DNA of 64,000 bases, taken from IMG/VR virus record IMGVR_UViG_3300027760_000553, positions 35,583-99,582 of that record; one strand, given 5' to 3'. This document shows, one piece after another, positions 22,555 to 31,798 of the stretch. A program made the position numbers and the translations under genes. The stretch comes from a virus. Each line of letters starts with the position of its first letter. Position 1 is the stretch's first letter. The notes under the pieces are model-generated. The model did not search any database. It had not been told where the DNA came from and saw only the letters and a program-made list of their open reading frames with translations.

Positions 22555-23185
22555 TTGTTTCTATCTGACTGTCAATACCAGTGTCCATCATTAAAGCACG
22601 AGTTCTTTTTTCTAATATCGCTACATGATTTTCTTGAAGAGGTCTATCATTTTTATATGCAAGATGACAAAACATCATATCAATTTTTGTATCTTGTCCT
22701 ATACGTTTATCTTCTCTCCAGTGCATCTGTTGGCTTCCCGCAAAGATCAAAGCATCATTGTAGTTTAGATTGTATTGATTACCCTCTACTATAATTCCCC
22801 AATTTTCATTTGACTCTAGTTGAATATCACAAGTTATTCTTTGTGATTTTTTTGTATCATAATGTGGAAACAATTTGCACTTATAGCCATATTCTTCTGA
22901 GTATCTAGCAAAAGAGTATTCCGCCATAATCATTTCTTCACCAACTATTTGCGATACTCTTTTTTCTATTTGCGAAATAACATCCTTTGAAAATTTGGTA
23001 TGATAGGCTTTATGCCCAGCCCAAGGCTGAGTTATTGTTTGGGAGTCATCTGTTTGAGCAACCTTATAGTATATTTCTGCAATATGCTCATCAGATAAAA
23101 TGTTTTCAATTTGTACAACAGGAAAATCTTGATTGTCAATAAAGTCTTCTGCTTTTGTTTTTGTATACATAGGAAAATTATTCAT
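22538..23185 (-). CDS. 2OG/Fe(II) oxygenase-like protein (triplet member 1)
   Basis: A 215-residue protein. FPHYD gives His108/Asp110, and QQMHWRED gives His155/Arg157. The start is ATG 23185; an upstream TTG at 23203 overlaps the zinc microprotein and has no ribosome site. It shares the AEYSFARYSE segment with member 2. Most distant of the three paralogues. Possible substrates include phage DNA bases, a replication protein or a small metabolite; the sequence does not say which. Confidence 0.65.
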   Translation of the reverse strand: MNNFPMYTKTKAEDFIDNQDFPVVQIENILSDEHIAEIYYKVAQTDDSQTITQPWAGHKAYHTKFSKDVISQIEKRVSQIVGEEMIMAEYSFARYSEEYGYKCKLFPHYDTKKSQRITCDIQLESNENWGIIVEGNQYNLNYNDALIFAGSQQMHWREDKRIGQDTKIDMMFCHLAYKNDRPLQENHVAILEKRTRALMMDTGIDSQIETNDRKE

Positions 23186-23192
23186 AGTACTA

Positions 23193-23363
23193 TTATACCT
23201 CAAAATCTTTTTTAGTTTTTTTGCCTAAATATACAGTAGTTAGGTGCTTATCCTTACACATCCAAGTCAATGTTTTTGTTTCAGCATAACATCTTAATGT
23301 TGGCACTGTAGTTTTACATGTGTGACAAATCCATTGACCGTGATAAACAGTATAACTAGCCAT
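23193..23363 (-). CDS. Zinc-ribbon microprotein (56 aa)
   Basis: A 56-codon gene from ATG 23363 to TAA 23193. The product begins MASYTVYHGQWICHTCKTTV and has Cys13/Cys16 with later cysteines near 25 and 36, compatible with one zinc site, and a basic tail. It overlaps the RecA stop by eight bases and fills the only gap between RecA and the oxygenase triplet. Perhaps a DNA-binding accessory; no function is known. Confidence 0.7.
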   Translation of the reverse strand: MASYTVYHGQWICHTCKTTVPTLRCYAETKTLTWMCKDKHLTTVYLGKKTKKDFEV

Positions 23364-24366
23364 TTAGTTTTGACTTAATTGATTCTTGCAAGTCAAGGTC
23401 CTCTCTAACACGATTAACAAATGCTTCCTTACCTTGAACTTTTGTACCATCAGGAAGTATATACCAAGCACCTGTGCGTTCTACAATACCATTTAGTTCA
23501 GCAGTAGTAACAAGATCACCGATGGTGTCAAGACCAATATCATCACCTCTAAAATAAAAATCATACTCACCAGATTGAAACCCTGGAGAGGTTTTAGAGA
23601 ATTGTAATTCCCAACGAATAGTTCTGCCAACTTTTTCTTCAATTAATTTATCTCCTACCTTGATCTTGCCTTTAATTGCTTGATTGTCTGACTCTGAAGA
23701 AAAGAGTTTAACAATACATGAGGAATAAAACTTAGTAGCCTGACCACCAGAAGGCTGCTGACTAGTATACATAGCATTAATATTATTACGAGACTGGCTA
23801 ATAAGCACAAGCAGAGTAGGCTTAACTTTATTATTAGCATAGTTAAGCATTTTCCATGCATTGCTAAAGTCACGGGATTCTGCTCCAATTTGTTTTGTAT
23901 TTTCCAAAGCCTTCATTTCATCAGTATCTTTTTCAAAATAGATTGCAGGAAGCATTGATGTAATAGAGTCTACCACTATTATATCAACTCCTGCATTCAT
24001 TAACCCAACACCAACATCTACCATATCACTGATAGTTCTTGCTTGTGAGTAAATAAGTTTTTCTGGATCTACCCCTAAAGACCTAGCCCAATCTTCAGAG
24101 TATGACATCTCTGAATCAATCCAGGCACACAACTTTCCTTCTGCTTGTGCTAGGGCAATCATTTGAAGGCACATAGAGGACTTTGCAGATGACTTTGAAC
24201 CCCAGATAAGAACTTGTCTACCATAAGGAAGTCCACCTCCTAGAGCACGGTTTAAACCATAACTTGGGGTAGGCTGGTATTCATAGTTTACTCCTACTCC
24301 TGTTCCTAGTTTTTTTCTTAACTTTGGATCAAGTTGAGCCATTGCCTCTTCAACACTAACTGACAT
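23356..24366 (-). CDS. RecA/UvsX-like recombinase
   Basis: A 336-residue strand-exchange protein. Walker A reads GSKSSAKS (residues 56-63) with Ala instead of the usual Gly before Lys; Walker B is VDIIVVDSITSMLP. The loop region EKDTDEMKALENTKQIGAESRD and the QSRNNI segment match the RecA core. The N-terminal helix is short and the C-terminal domain is small. TTGGAGG precedes the ATG, which overlaps the polymerase stop. The altered Walker A recalls T4 UvsX, which also departs from consensus. It would promote recombination-dependent replication with the nearby nucleases. Confidence 0.92.
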   Translation of the reverse strand: MSVSVEEAMAQLDPKLRKKLGTGVGVNYEYQPTPSYGLNRALGGGLPYGRQVLIWGSKSSAKSSMCLQMIALAQAEGKLCAWIDSEMSYSEDWARSLGVDPEKLIYSQARTISDMVDVGVGLMNAGVDIIVVDSITSMLPAIYFEKDTDEMKALENTKQIGAESRDFSNAWKMLNYANNKVKPTLLVLISQSRNNINAMYTSQQPSGGQATKFYSSCIVKLFSSESDNQAIKGKIKVGDKLIEEKVGRTIRWELQFSKTSPGFQSGEYDFYFRGDDIGLDTIGDLVTTAELNGIVERTGAWYILPDGTKVQGKEAFVNRVREDLDLQESIKSKLNG

Positions 24367-27300
24367 TTATATCCTCCAATATAACGGTTCCATCTTTTGT
24401 TTTTCCTAGTTCAAATCTATAAGCATTTCCTTCTTCAATTTTCATATATGCCTTTGCAAAAGATGTTGGGAATACAGTTATTGAGTGAAGATCTCTTGCT
24501 GTATCTGCAACTGTTAAAGATGCCATCTTTTTTCCAGCCTTTGTAACTCTTGGTTTAAATGATAAAACAAACATTTCGTTATCTTTGTACGGCAATTGCT
24601 TGTAATTTAAAAATTTAACAAGACCAGATGTTGAACCTTTTATTTGATCGATAGGGATAGCAGAAAGAATCCGATTATCATTAACAAGAATGAGATACGA
24701 TACGCCTGCTTCAATAGTTGTTTGCTCTTCATCAAAAATTCCTACACTTCCTGTTTTATCTAATAGTTCTACTCTTGACCAACCTTTTGCTCTTTTAATA
24801 GATTTTACCATACCCATTACAATCAAAGAACCCTTTTCTTCATAATCCTGAGCCTCTGTTATAAAGCCGTAATAATGAGATGGAACCGTAATATTAAATT
24901 CTGGTAGGTTTAAATATTCGTAGAGATTTTGTTTAATCTCTTCGTCATTTCTTGGATTATCACTAAATGTCGCTGCGCCAATAACTCGTAATGCTTGAAG
25001 AGCACGAGAGTTAACTCCATTTCCTTTAGTAAAAGTAAACTCTTCAAGTTGAGCATACGAAGAGAAAGGTCTTGCAGAAATGTAACGTTCTGCAATTTTA
25101 TCGGAAATATACTTAATAGCAGTAAGACCAAATCTAATACCCTTGCCTTCAATTTTAAAATCAATATCTGAGTCATTGATGTGAGGTAGTTTAATGCTAA
25201 TGCCCATTCTTTTTGCCTCAATAAGGTATTCAGTTCTTGCATCTTTGTCCTTTTCATTCTTTAGTAGTGAGTACATAAACTCTAATGGGTAGTGATACTT
25301 AAGCCATGCTGTCCAATAAGATAATGTTGAGTATGCCACTGCATGTGACTTGTTGAATGAGTACCCTGCGTGAGCCTCAAAGTCATGCCAAAGATCACGA
25401 GCAGTATTAGGAGCAACAAAGCGGGAAGCACCCTCAACGAACCTATCTTTAAATACATCAAACTCTTTAGCATCTTTTTTCTTTCCAATGATCTTTCTAA
25501 CTTTATCTGCTTCCGACATGGACATACCGCCAAGCGATACGCATGCTTGCATAACCTGTTCCTGATAAAGAATGCAACCATATGTGTCCTCCGTAAACTC
25601 TTTTAGTACTTGGTGAGTATACCCAATATTTTGACGACCATGCTTACGCTCAATATAATCTTTTCCAATTGTGTTCATTGCACCTGGACGAACTAGGGCG
25701 TTTGAGGCAGCAAGTTCTGAAAGATTTTTGACACCCATCTTTATTAGAAGATTTGTATATGGTGCTGCTTCACACTGAAACACACCTTTGGTATATCCAT
25801 CTGAAAGCATTTGATAAACATTCTTATCATCCATATCAATCTTAAGTAGGTCAATTTTCTTATTGTCTCGCTCCTCAATAATATCAAGCGTGTCCTTAAG
25901 AACTGAAAGAGTCTTTAGTCCAAGTGCATCAATCTTGATAAGGCCAATCTTTTCAGCCTCTTCCATGTCAACTGCAACAACAGGAATACGCTCATCGCTA
26001 CCAGTAGAAGAGCGTGTCTCCATTGGTGCGTACCTAAAAATAGGATCTTTACTAGTGACAACACCAGCAGCGTGAATGCCAGTGCCCCTAATACGACCAC
26101 GAAGTTGTTCTCCATAAATTTCTACCTCTGGATATTTCTCACGGAATTCCCGTGTTGTCTTTGAACCACAATATTCATCCCAAGTATCAACCATCTTTAA
26201 AACCTTGTTGACATCTGTAAGAGGAATATTTAATACTCGTGCAATATCTCTTACAACACCCTTGTCTTTAAAAGAAAGAAAAGTAGCAATAGATGCAACA
26301 TGTCGATACTGTCTAACTAAATAGTCTTTTACTTCTTCACGGCGAGAGTCTTGAATATCAGTATCAATATCAGGAAAGTCATTTCTGTCTGGATTAATAA
26401 AACGGAAAAACAGAAGTCCATGTTTGATTGGATCAATGTCCGTAATTCTTAATGCATAGCAGAGCAATGAACCTGCTGCAGATCCACGACCTGGACCAAC
26501 CATGATTCCTTCTTTTTTTGCCCATGCAATCATATTTCGTACAACCAAAAAGTATGGTGCAAACTTTTTATCTTTAATTACTTGTAACTCTTCATCAAGT
26601 CTATCCAAATACTCTTGACCATCTACACCACGCTCAGTTAATCCAGCAAGTGCAAGTTCTTTTAATTCTTTATCTGGATTCTTATATTGTACTGGAAGCA
26701 GGTCTAATCCTTCTTGAATTCCATAGTCACCAACTTTTTCAGCAACCTCTAAAGTATTTTTATAAATGTCTGGACGGTCAATACCCTGTGCCTCCATAGC
26801 AGACTTCATTTCTTCATAAGAAAGCAAATGAATATCAAACTTGTTAAATGTTATCTGACGATCCTCACCATAAAGATAGTCAAGTCTTTTCATCATGTCT
26901 GAGTGCTTCTTGGATTTTTCAAAAGTATGCTCTTTGTCAATCTTAACATGTGTATTAAGTAGCAACTTAAACTCTTGAATTTCTTTTTGATCTGTTGAAC
27001 TATGATGACAGTCTGGAGTTACAACAACCTTTACACCAAACTCATCGGCTAATTGAATTAATTGTTTATTTATCTCTGCCTCATTATGGGGCATGACTTC
27101 AATATAGTAGTCATCATTGAAGACACGCTTAAACCATTGAATATAATCTTTTGCTATAGCAAATTCATTATTCTCAAGTGCTTTTACCAATACACTGCTT
27201 GGACATGCAGATGTTACTATAATTCCTTCAGAATATTTTTCAAGAATTTCAAAGTCAAACCTTGGTTTCTTAAAGTATCCTTCTGTCCAAGATATCTCAC

Positions 27301-27628
27301 TAATCTTATTTAAATTCTCTAAACCAATTTGATTCTTGGCGAGAAGAACTATATGGTTGTAGACTAGATCTAGATCTCCATCTCTTTCAGACTTATCTCT
27401 AGTATCAAATCTATCTTTACACATATAGCCTTCTACGCCAAGTATAGGCTTAATACCCTTTGCTTTTGCAATACGGTGCAGTTCCCTATGCCCAGATAAA
27501 GTACCGTGATCAGTGATGGCTATTGCTGGCATCCCTAACTCAACTGCACGGTCAATGTATTCTTCTGGAGTAGCAATCCCGTCAAATAACGAGTAGTGGG
27601 TATGTACGTGTAAGCCTACGTAAGACAT
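24356..27628 (-). CDS. dnaE: DNA polymerase III alpha subunit (DnaE-type)
   Basis: A 1,090-residue replicative polymerase. The N-terminal PHP domain starts YVGLHVHTHYSLFDG with TDHGTLSG. The polymerase core has GPGRGSAAGSL (about 380) and PDIDTD (about 414), with the catalytic Asp residues. Further on are FQCEA and the helix-hairpin-helix region, followed by an OB domain. It is about 80 residues shorter than bacterial DnaE and lacks a clear clamp-binding tail. It supplies a bacterial-type replicase rather than a PolA or family B enzyme. It overlaps RecA by 11 bases and follows the ssDNA-binding protein gene. Confidence 0.95.
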   Translation of the reverse strand: MSYVGLHVHTHYSLFDGIATPEEYIDRAVELGMPAIAITDHGTLSGHRELHRIAKAKGIKPILGVEGYMCKDRFDTRDKSERDGDLDLVYNHIVLLAKNQIGLENLNKISEISWTEGYFKKPRFDFEILEKYSEGIIVTSACPSSVLVKALENNEFAIAKDYIQWFKRVFNDDYYIEVMPHNEAEINKQLIQLADEFGVKVVVTPDCHHSSTDQKEIQEFKLLLNTHVKIDKEHTFEKSKKHSDMMKRLDYLYGEDRQITFNKFDIHLLSYEEMKSAMEAQGIDRPDIYKNTLEVAEKVGDYGIQEGLDLLPVQYKNPDKELKELALAGLTERGVDGQEYLDRLDEELQVIKDKKFAPYFLVVRNMIAWAKKEGIMVGPGRGSAAGSLLCYALRITDIDPIKHGLLFFRFINPDRNDFPDIDTDIQDSRREEVKDYLVRQYRHVASIATFLSFKDKGVVRDIARVLNIPLTDVNKVLKMVDTWDEYCGSKTTREFREKYPEVEIYGEQLRGRIRGTGIHAAGVVTSKDPIFRYAPMETRSSTGSDERIPVVAVDMEEAEKIGLIKIDALGLKTLSVLKDTLDIIEERDNKKIDLLKIDMDDKNVYQMLSDGYTKGVFQCEAAPYTNLLIKMGVKNLSELAASNALVRPGAMNTIGKDYIERKHGRQNIGYTHQVLKEFTEDTYGCILYQEQVMQACVSLGGMSMSEADKVRKIIGKKKDAKEFDVFKDRFVEGASRFVAPNTARDLWHDFEAHAGYSFNKSHAVAYSTLSYWTAWLKYHYPLEFMYSLLKNEKDKDARTEYLIEAKRMGISIKLPHINDSDIDFKIEGKGIRFGLTAIKYISDKIAERYISARPFSSYAQLEEFTFTKGNGVNSRALQALRVIGAATFSDNPRNDEEIKQNLYEYLNLPEFNITVPSHYYGFITEAQDYEEKGSLIVMGMVKSIKRAKGWSRVELLDKTGSVGIFDEEQTTIEAGVSYLILVNDNRILSAIPIDQIKGSTSGLVKFLNYKQLPYKDNEMFVLSFKPRVTKAGKKMASLTVADTARDLHSITVFPTSFAKAYMKIEEGNAYRFELGKTKDGTVILEDINVS

Positions 27629-27631
27629 CTA

Positions 27632-28285
27632 TTACCAGTCGATGTTGGTGCTGGTAACAGAAGGTGTGTCAAATCCAAAGTAGAACGCTTCTTGCTCTGG
27701 ATATGGAACCTCACGAACAACCTTTTCTAGGTTGAAGAATTCAAAGCCATCCCAATTGAATGGCTCTGCATCTGGCTTTGATGGTAGAAGTGTGTAATTA
27801 GTTTCAGTTCCCTGACCATTACGCTTTAACTTCCACTCAAGATTAGAGATGCTACCTGTATCAAGAGCATACTCACGAATGTTATTAAATGCTGATTGCT
27901 TTGAAATTCCTTGTGACCAAACAGCAATATATGGATCTTCAAGTCCATCGTTGATTAGTACATTGCAGTAAAAACGAAGTCGTGCTCTCCAGCCTGACTT
28001 TGGTTCTTTACGTGCCATCTCACAACCGAAACAACGACCTTCTGATTCTTGTGTACAAGCAGCCTTACGCTTGTAGTCCTTTGGATTTGTGTGTTCTGAA
28101 ACTACTACAGAAAGGCCACGGGCTTCTGAATAGTTTGCTGAGTCCTGGTCTAGTTCTTCAACAAAACGAACTTTTCCTGATTGTCCGTCAGCCAACTTAA
28201 CCCAACGAACCTTTTGTCCTGTTCCTTCATACTTTGGTTTTTCGAGCAGGGCGTTGATATCTTTTAATCCCTTAATTACGCTCAT
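27632..28285 (-). CDS. Single-stranded DNA-binding protein (phage type)
   Basis: A 217-residue protein with the zinc knuckle ACTQESEGRCFGCEMARK (about 77-94) and aromatic/basic segments WRARLRFYCNVLI and GFEFFNLEK typical of OB-fold ssDNA binding, like T4 gp32-type and actinophage SSBs. The C-terminus ends SVTSTNIDW, with a terminal Trp rather than the acidic tip seen in bacterial SSB. AAAGGAG precedes the ATG. It lies between primase and polymerase, as expected for a replisome component. Confidence 0.7.
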   Translation of the reverse strand: MSVIKGLKDINALLEKPKYEGTGQKVRWVKLADGQSGKVRFVEELDQDSANYSEARGLSVVVSEHTNPKDYKRKAACTQESEGRCFGCEMARKEPKSGWRARLRFYCNVLINDGLEDPYIAVWSQGISKQSAFNNIREYALDTGSISNLEWKLKRNGQGTETNYTLLPSKPDAEPFNWDGFEFFNLEKVVREVPYPEQEAFYFGFDTPSVTSTNIDW

Positions 28286-28308
28286 ATATTTCTCCTTTGT
28301 TTGTTATA

Positions 28309-29253
28309 TTAGTTTAGCATAGAGATAATGTCTTTGTCAAATGAAACTTCCAATTTCTTGATATCTTCATCTGACATATCACCAATATCTTTATATTCTT
28401 TATTTAATTGTATAACGGAAACACGAGAACCAAGTTTTTCAATTATCTTAGTTTTCATATTTCCTCCCGCTTCATCATTATCTGCAATAACAATAATGTT
28501 ATTAAAATATTTTTGAAGCAATTCTATTTGTAGATTTGATACATTGGATCCAAGTGTAGCAACTGCTGGAAGTCCTACCTGGTCTAAACGAATAGCATCA
28601 AATGACGACTCAACTACATACACCCTATCTGCAGTCTTTACACGATTTAAATTAAACAATGTTTTTGCTTTTGGCAATCCTGGAGTATTCTTAAACTCTT
28701 TACCCTCAATTGATCTTCCAACAAACCCAACTGACATTCCATCTGGACTATGCACAGGAACTGTAACCATGTCTTGTTTTTCAGAATATCCAAGAGAAAA
28801 CTTAGACCATGAGGATGTAGATATTTTTCTATACTTAAAATAATCTTTGGGTCTATCTGATGCAAGTAATCCATTATGTAAACGCTTAATGATTAATTCA
28901 TCAAACGGAACAAAGTCTGGCTTTGTCACAAGTTTTTGATTGATGTCACGCTCTAGATCTTGCTGAGTTTCTTTTGTTTTAATAAATCTAATAGACTCAA
29001 AATAAGATCTTCCAGAGGTATGCATTACAAATTCTACAAGGTCTGCAACATGATGACAGGAAAAACAAAAGAAGGTACCATTATTCTTATCAATTTCTCC
29101 AGCAGGGGTCCTATTGTTATTATGGTAAGGACAAAAAATAATATAGTCTGAATCAACCTCAGACTCTACAGTTATGCCTGTTCCTGCGAGAACTCTTTTA
29201 ATTTGTTCTTTTGTATATGTATTGGCTTGTTTACGTCTATCCCTGCTATCCAT
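28309..29253 (-). CDS. DnaG-type DNA primase
   Basis: A 314-residue primase. The N-terminal CHC2 zinc site has Cys41, His44, Cys63 and Cys66 (CPYH...CFSC). The TOPRIM domain has VVESSFDAIR (about 203-212) and IIVIADNDEAG with the DxD metal site. It synthesises RNA primers at the fork. It is about half the length of bacterial DnaG and lacks the C-terminal helicase-binding domain. The gene for the helicase is upstream, with one small gene between. Confidence 0.92.
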   Translation of the reverse strand: MDSRDRRKQANTYTKEQIKRVLAGTGITVESEVDSDYIIFCPYHNNNRTPAGEIDKNNGTFFCFSCHHVADLVEFVMHTSGRSYFESIRFIKTKETQQDLERDINQKLVTKPDFVPFDELIIKRLHNGLLASDRPKDYFKYRKISTSSWSKFSLGYSEKQDMVTVPVHSPDGMSVGFVGRSIEGKEFKNTPGLPKAKTLFNLNRVKTADRVYVVESSFDAIRLDQVGLPAVATLGSNVSNLQIELLQKYFNNIIVIADNDEAGGNMKTKIIEKLGSRVSVIQLNKEYKDIGDMSDEDIKKLEVSFDKDIISMLN

Positions 29254-29498
29254 TCGCTTTTCCTTTTCCCTGCGTATATTCCGTGTACTGATATTTTAAA
29301 TTCAAAATATTGCTTTTTTTCATTATAGTCTATAGTAAAATCTGGATCAATGTCAATTCTTGGTACATATCCACAGAGACGCATCTCTGAAACAAGTAAC
29401 CTTGTGTATTCACCCTTTAACCTACCAAGGGCAGATTCATCATGGATGATGCCATCCAAACTAAATCTTTTAATTGTCTTGTGGTGAAAATTTGACAT
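29172..29498 (-). CDS. Hypothetical protein between helicase and primase
   Basis: A 108-residue protein with basic residues throughout (SNFHHKTIKRFSLDG; KRKSEWIAGIDVNKP). Predicted beta strands include YVPRIDIDPDFTIDYN and QYFEFKISVHGIYAG. No domain is recognised. It overlaps the primase gene by 82 bases, a long overlap in another frame that suggests compact gene packing. No ribosome site is apparent; TATAAT lies five bases before the ATG, so the mRNA may start at the ATG itself. It could be a replication accessory. Confidence 0.6.
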   Translation of the reverse strand: MSNFHHKTIKRFSLDGIIHDESALGRLKGEYTRLLVSEMRLCGYVPRIDIDPDFTIDYNEKKQYFEFKISVHGIYAGKRKSEWIAGIDVNKPIHIQKNKLKEFSQEQA

Positions 29499-29510
29499 AC
29501 CATATTATAA

Positions 29511-30731
29511 CTACTTATCTTCATAATCTTTATATCTGTAGTATCCCTTGTCAAAATCAACCTGTACAAGGAAATCTCCCATAAACCCGTTACGGTTCTT
29601 TCTAAAAGCGCATTCAATAATATCACTATTTGATGCTCTACCAAGAGCAATAACCCAGTCTGCATCGTATGCAATCTGTCTAGACCATGCTGTTTGACCT
29701 AGTGTAGGGACCGTAGAAAGGTCATTGACATCATCTGGTGTAGCAGATGAGATAGCAATAATAGGAACCTCTTCACCAATAGCCATTAGTTTTAGTTCTC
29801 GTGAAAGATTCTTCATTCGTACTGTTTCATTGTCTGACTTCTGATTAGGAGCCATCAACTGAAGGTAGTCAACGATTACAAAGTCTGGTTTGTACTGATC
29901 AATCTTTCCACGAAGCACTGAGGGGTTAATCTCGCCACCTTGATCATTAGAAATAATATGAAACTCAGGCTTGCCCTGAAGGTTCTTTGCATGCCACGAT
30001 TTCAGCATGTCTAACTCAATCTCACCATTTGATATCTTTCTATGTGACCAAAGACCTTCACCCATGATTGTGAATACACGGTTACGCACTTCTGTTTCTG
30101 ACATCTCAAGTGAGATTACAAGGGGTGTCTTACCCTGTTTCCAGGCCTGTACAGCAAAGTATAGAGCCATCCACGACTTTCCTATACCTGGGTATGCTAA
30201 AAAGACTCCTAGTTGACCTGGCATAATTCCTGCTGGAAGATAGTTGTCAAATCCTGGAAGATTAGTTTTAATTCCAACCTTGCCAAGTGCCTGCTGCTCT
30301 TTCATATTTTCAAAGTATGCGATTGCGGATTCAAGATCTGTTACATCAATATCACGAATTGCGGAAGTATTCTTTTTTAATTCTGATGTTTGTGTAATGA
30401 GTAAATCTAAAGCCTTTACTCCCTCACCTTGCTGAACATCTGTAGCAGCAGAACGAAGAATATCCTTTAGGCTATCGTTTAGGTATTCTGTTTGAAGTTC
30501 TTCTAAGTGGTGCTTAGTTGCTCCTACACCTTGGATGGGTTCAAAGTCTCTAAATTTTTCAACAACCAAAGATACTGGAGGTACTGCAGAATTATGCTCA
30601 AAATAATTTCTTACAAAATTCCAAACATCATTATGGGTTCTAAGAAGGTTGTCTATATTTGCTTGAAGCAAAACATGAACTTGCTTATCTTCAAGAACTG
30701 CAGTGATCAATTTTGCTTCTGTATTATTCAC
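29511..30731 (-). CDS. Replicative DnaB-type helicase
   Basis: A 406-residue hexameric helicase. The N-terminal domain (about 1-125) resembles DnaB primase-binding domains. The RecA-like C-terminal domain begins near 155; Walker A is AYPGIGKSW (179-187), followed by LVISLEMSETEVRNR, a DnaB motif, and Walker B FVIVDYLQLMAP. It unwinds the fork for the DnaE-type polymerase. An overlapping upstream gene might encode a loader. Confidence 0.94.
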   Translation of the reverse strand: MNNTEAKLITAVLEDKQVHVLLQANIDNLLRTHNDVWNFVRNYFEHNSAVPPVSLVVEKFRDFEPIQGVGATKHHLEELQTEYLNDSLKDILRSAATDVQQGEGVKALDLLITQTSELKKNTSAIRDIDVTDLESAIAYFENMKEQQALGKVGIKTNLPGFDNYLPAGIMPGQLGVFLAYPGIGKSWMALYFAVQAWKQGKTPLVISLEMSETEVRNRVFTIMGEGLWSHRKISNGEIELDMLKSWHAKNLQGKPEFHIISNDQGGEINPSVLRGKIDQYKPDFVIVDYLQLMAPNQKSDNETVRMKNLSRELKLMAIGEEVPIIAISSATPDDVNDLSTVPTLGQTAWSRQIAYDADWVIALGRASNSDIIECAFRKNRNGFMGDFLVQVDFDKGYYRYKDYEDK

Positions 30732-31032
30732 TTAACCACTCCTTAGCCATTCTTCTTCTTTCCGCTCTTTCTTTATCATCCTGTTGCTTATCTAGTCTTG
30801 CTTGTAATATTTTTTCTGCATTGTACGCAAAGTAATTCCAAGAAGGAGACTGAGCGACACCAAAGTAGTACTCAAGAAGATCGTAGCACTGTCCTATTCC
30901 GTATGACTCAATAAGGGCATCTGAAGCCCATTGCTCTACATTTAAATTTAACGATGGCTTTTGCTCATATTTTGCAGTATGGAACTTGCTGTAGCGTGAA
31001 AGCAAAGCCATTCGGTCTTTGCGTTCTGCCAT
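30724..31032 (-). CDS. Hypothetical protein, candidate helicase accessory
   Basis: A 102-residue helical protein. It begins with MAERKDRMALLSRY, has YDLLEYYFGVAQSPSWNYF in the middle and ends in a highly charged helix (KQQDDKERAERRRMAKEWLSE region). It overlaps the DnaB start by eight bases. Position suggests a helicase loader or primosome accessory. No ATPase motif is visible. Confidence 0.6.
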   Translation of the reverse strand: MAERKDRMALLSRYSKFHTAKYEQKPSLNLNVEQWASDALIESYGIGQCYDLLEYYFGVAQSPSWNYFAYNAEKILQARLDKQQDDKERAERRRMAKEWLSE

Positions 31033-31238
31033 TATTCTGCGATTTCAGACTTTGCTTCGTTAATCTTTTCAGTTAACTTATCTTCTACAAACTTGTAAAC
31101 ACGCTCAAAAGCATCGTTTGTATTTTCACCTTCACGCTTAGAATCAATCACATTAAGATCAATCCTTAGTGACTGAAAGTTACCAAGGTTAAGTGTATAC
31201 CCCAAAGTAACTCCAACTTTAGTGTCTTCGTTTTGCAT
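31032..31238 (-). CDS. Conserved phage protein near replication genes
   Basis: A 68-residue protein. The start at 31238 was chosen because AAAGGGG lies six bases before the ATG; a longer frame from 31274 overlaps the upstream gene and has no ribosome site. The product reads MQNEDTKVGVTLGYTLNLG at the start, with beta strands, then an amphipathic helix ending KINEAKSEIAE. Similar short proteins occur in actinobacteriophages next to replication genes. Function unknown. Confidence 0.65.
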   Translation of the reverse strand: MQNEDTKVGVTLGYTLNLGNFQSLRIDLNVIDSKREGENTNDAFERVYKFVEDKLTEKINEAKSEIAE

Positions 31239-31255
31239 TTCATACCCCTTTATTA

Positions 31256-31798
31256 TTAAATAGATTCTCCCCAAATAGGGATAAACCTTCCATCTTCAGT
31301 TCTTGTATATGTAATTATACCGTCCCCCATCCGTCTTGTCAACTCTTGTGTGGATGGTGTAATATCATTTGTTATTAAATTGTCTTTTCTTGGTCTACCA
31401 ATATGGTACGTAGCAAGTATATCACGTATCTCCCGTACTTGCGATTCTGAGTAATATGATCTAACCTGAAACCCCCTTGCTCCGCCTTTTTGTGATCCAG
31501 TAGGGAAAGGAATGATTCCTCGTTTCATTAGTGATGGCATATATTTTTTATGACGATTAACTAAATCAGCAGTCTGACCTACAGTATATGCTCGTTCACG
31601 ATTTTTTTTAAAATCATTAATTAAACAACTTTCAATTTGGTCTTTTGTAATATTATAAACAGACATAATGCCATTAGACCTGTTGAGGTGATGGACTCTA
31701 ACTAGATCACCATTCAAAAACCAAACCTTTTTGTTACCAGGAATTACAGGGGAGAGATTGTAGTTTTCGCTCTCAATTTTTCCTTTTCTAGTAGCCAT
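31256..31798 (-). CDS. MerR/excisionase-like DNA-binding protein
   Basis: A 180-residue protein. The central winged helix-turn-helix segment (about 91-137) contains YTVGQTADLVNRHKKYMPSL and RGFQVRSYYSESQVREIRDI, matching the MerR/excisionase fold. The N-terminal part (about 1-60) is basic. It may be an origin-binding or regulatory protein for the replication genes that follow. It overlaps the upstream zinc protein gene by 55 bases; AGAGG is present four bases before the ATG. Confidence 0.65.
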   Translation of the reverse strand: MATRKGKIESENYNLSPVIPGNKKVWFLNGDLVRVHHLNRSNGIMSVYNITKDQIESCLINDFKKNRERAYTVGQTADLVNRHKKYMPSLMKRGIIPFPTGSQKGGARGFQVRSYYSESQVREIRDILATYHIGRPRKDNLITNDITPSTQELTRRMGDGIITYTRTEDGRFIPIWGESI

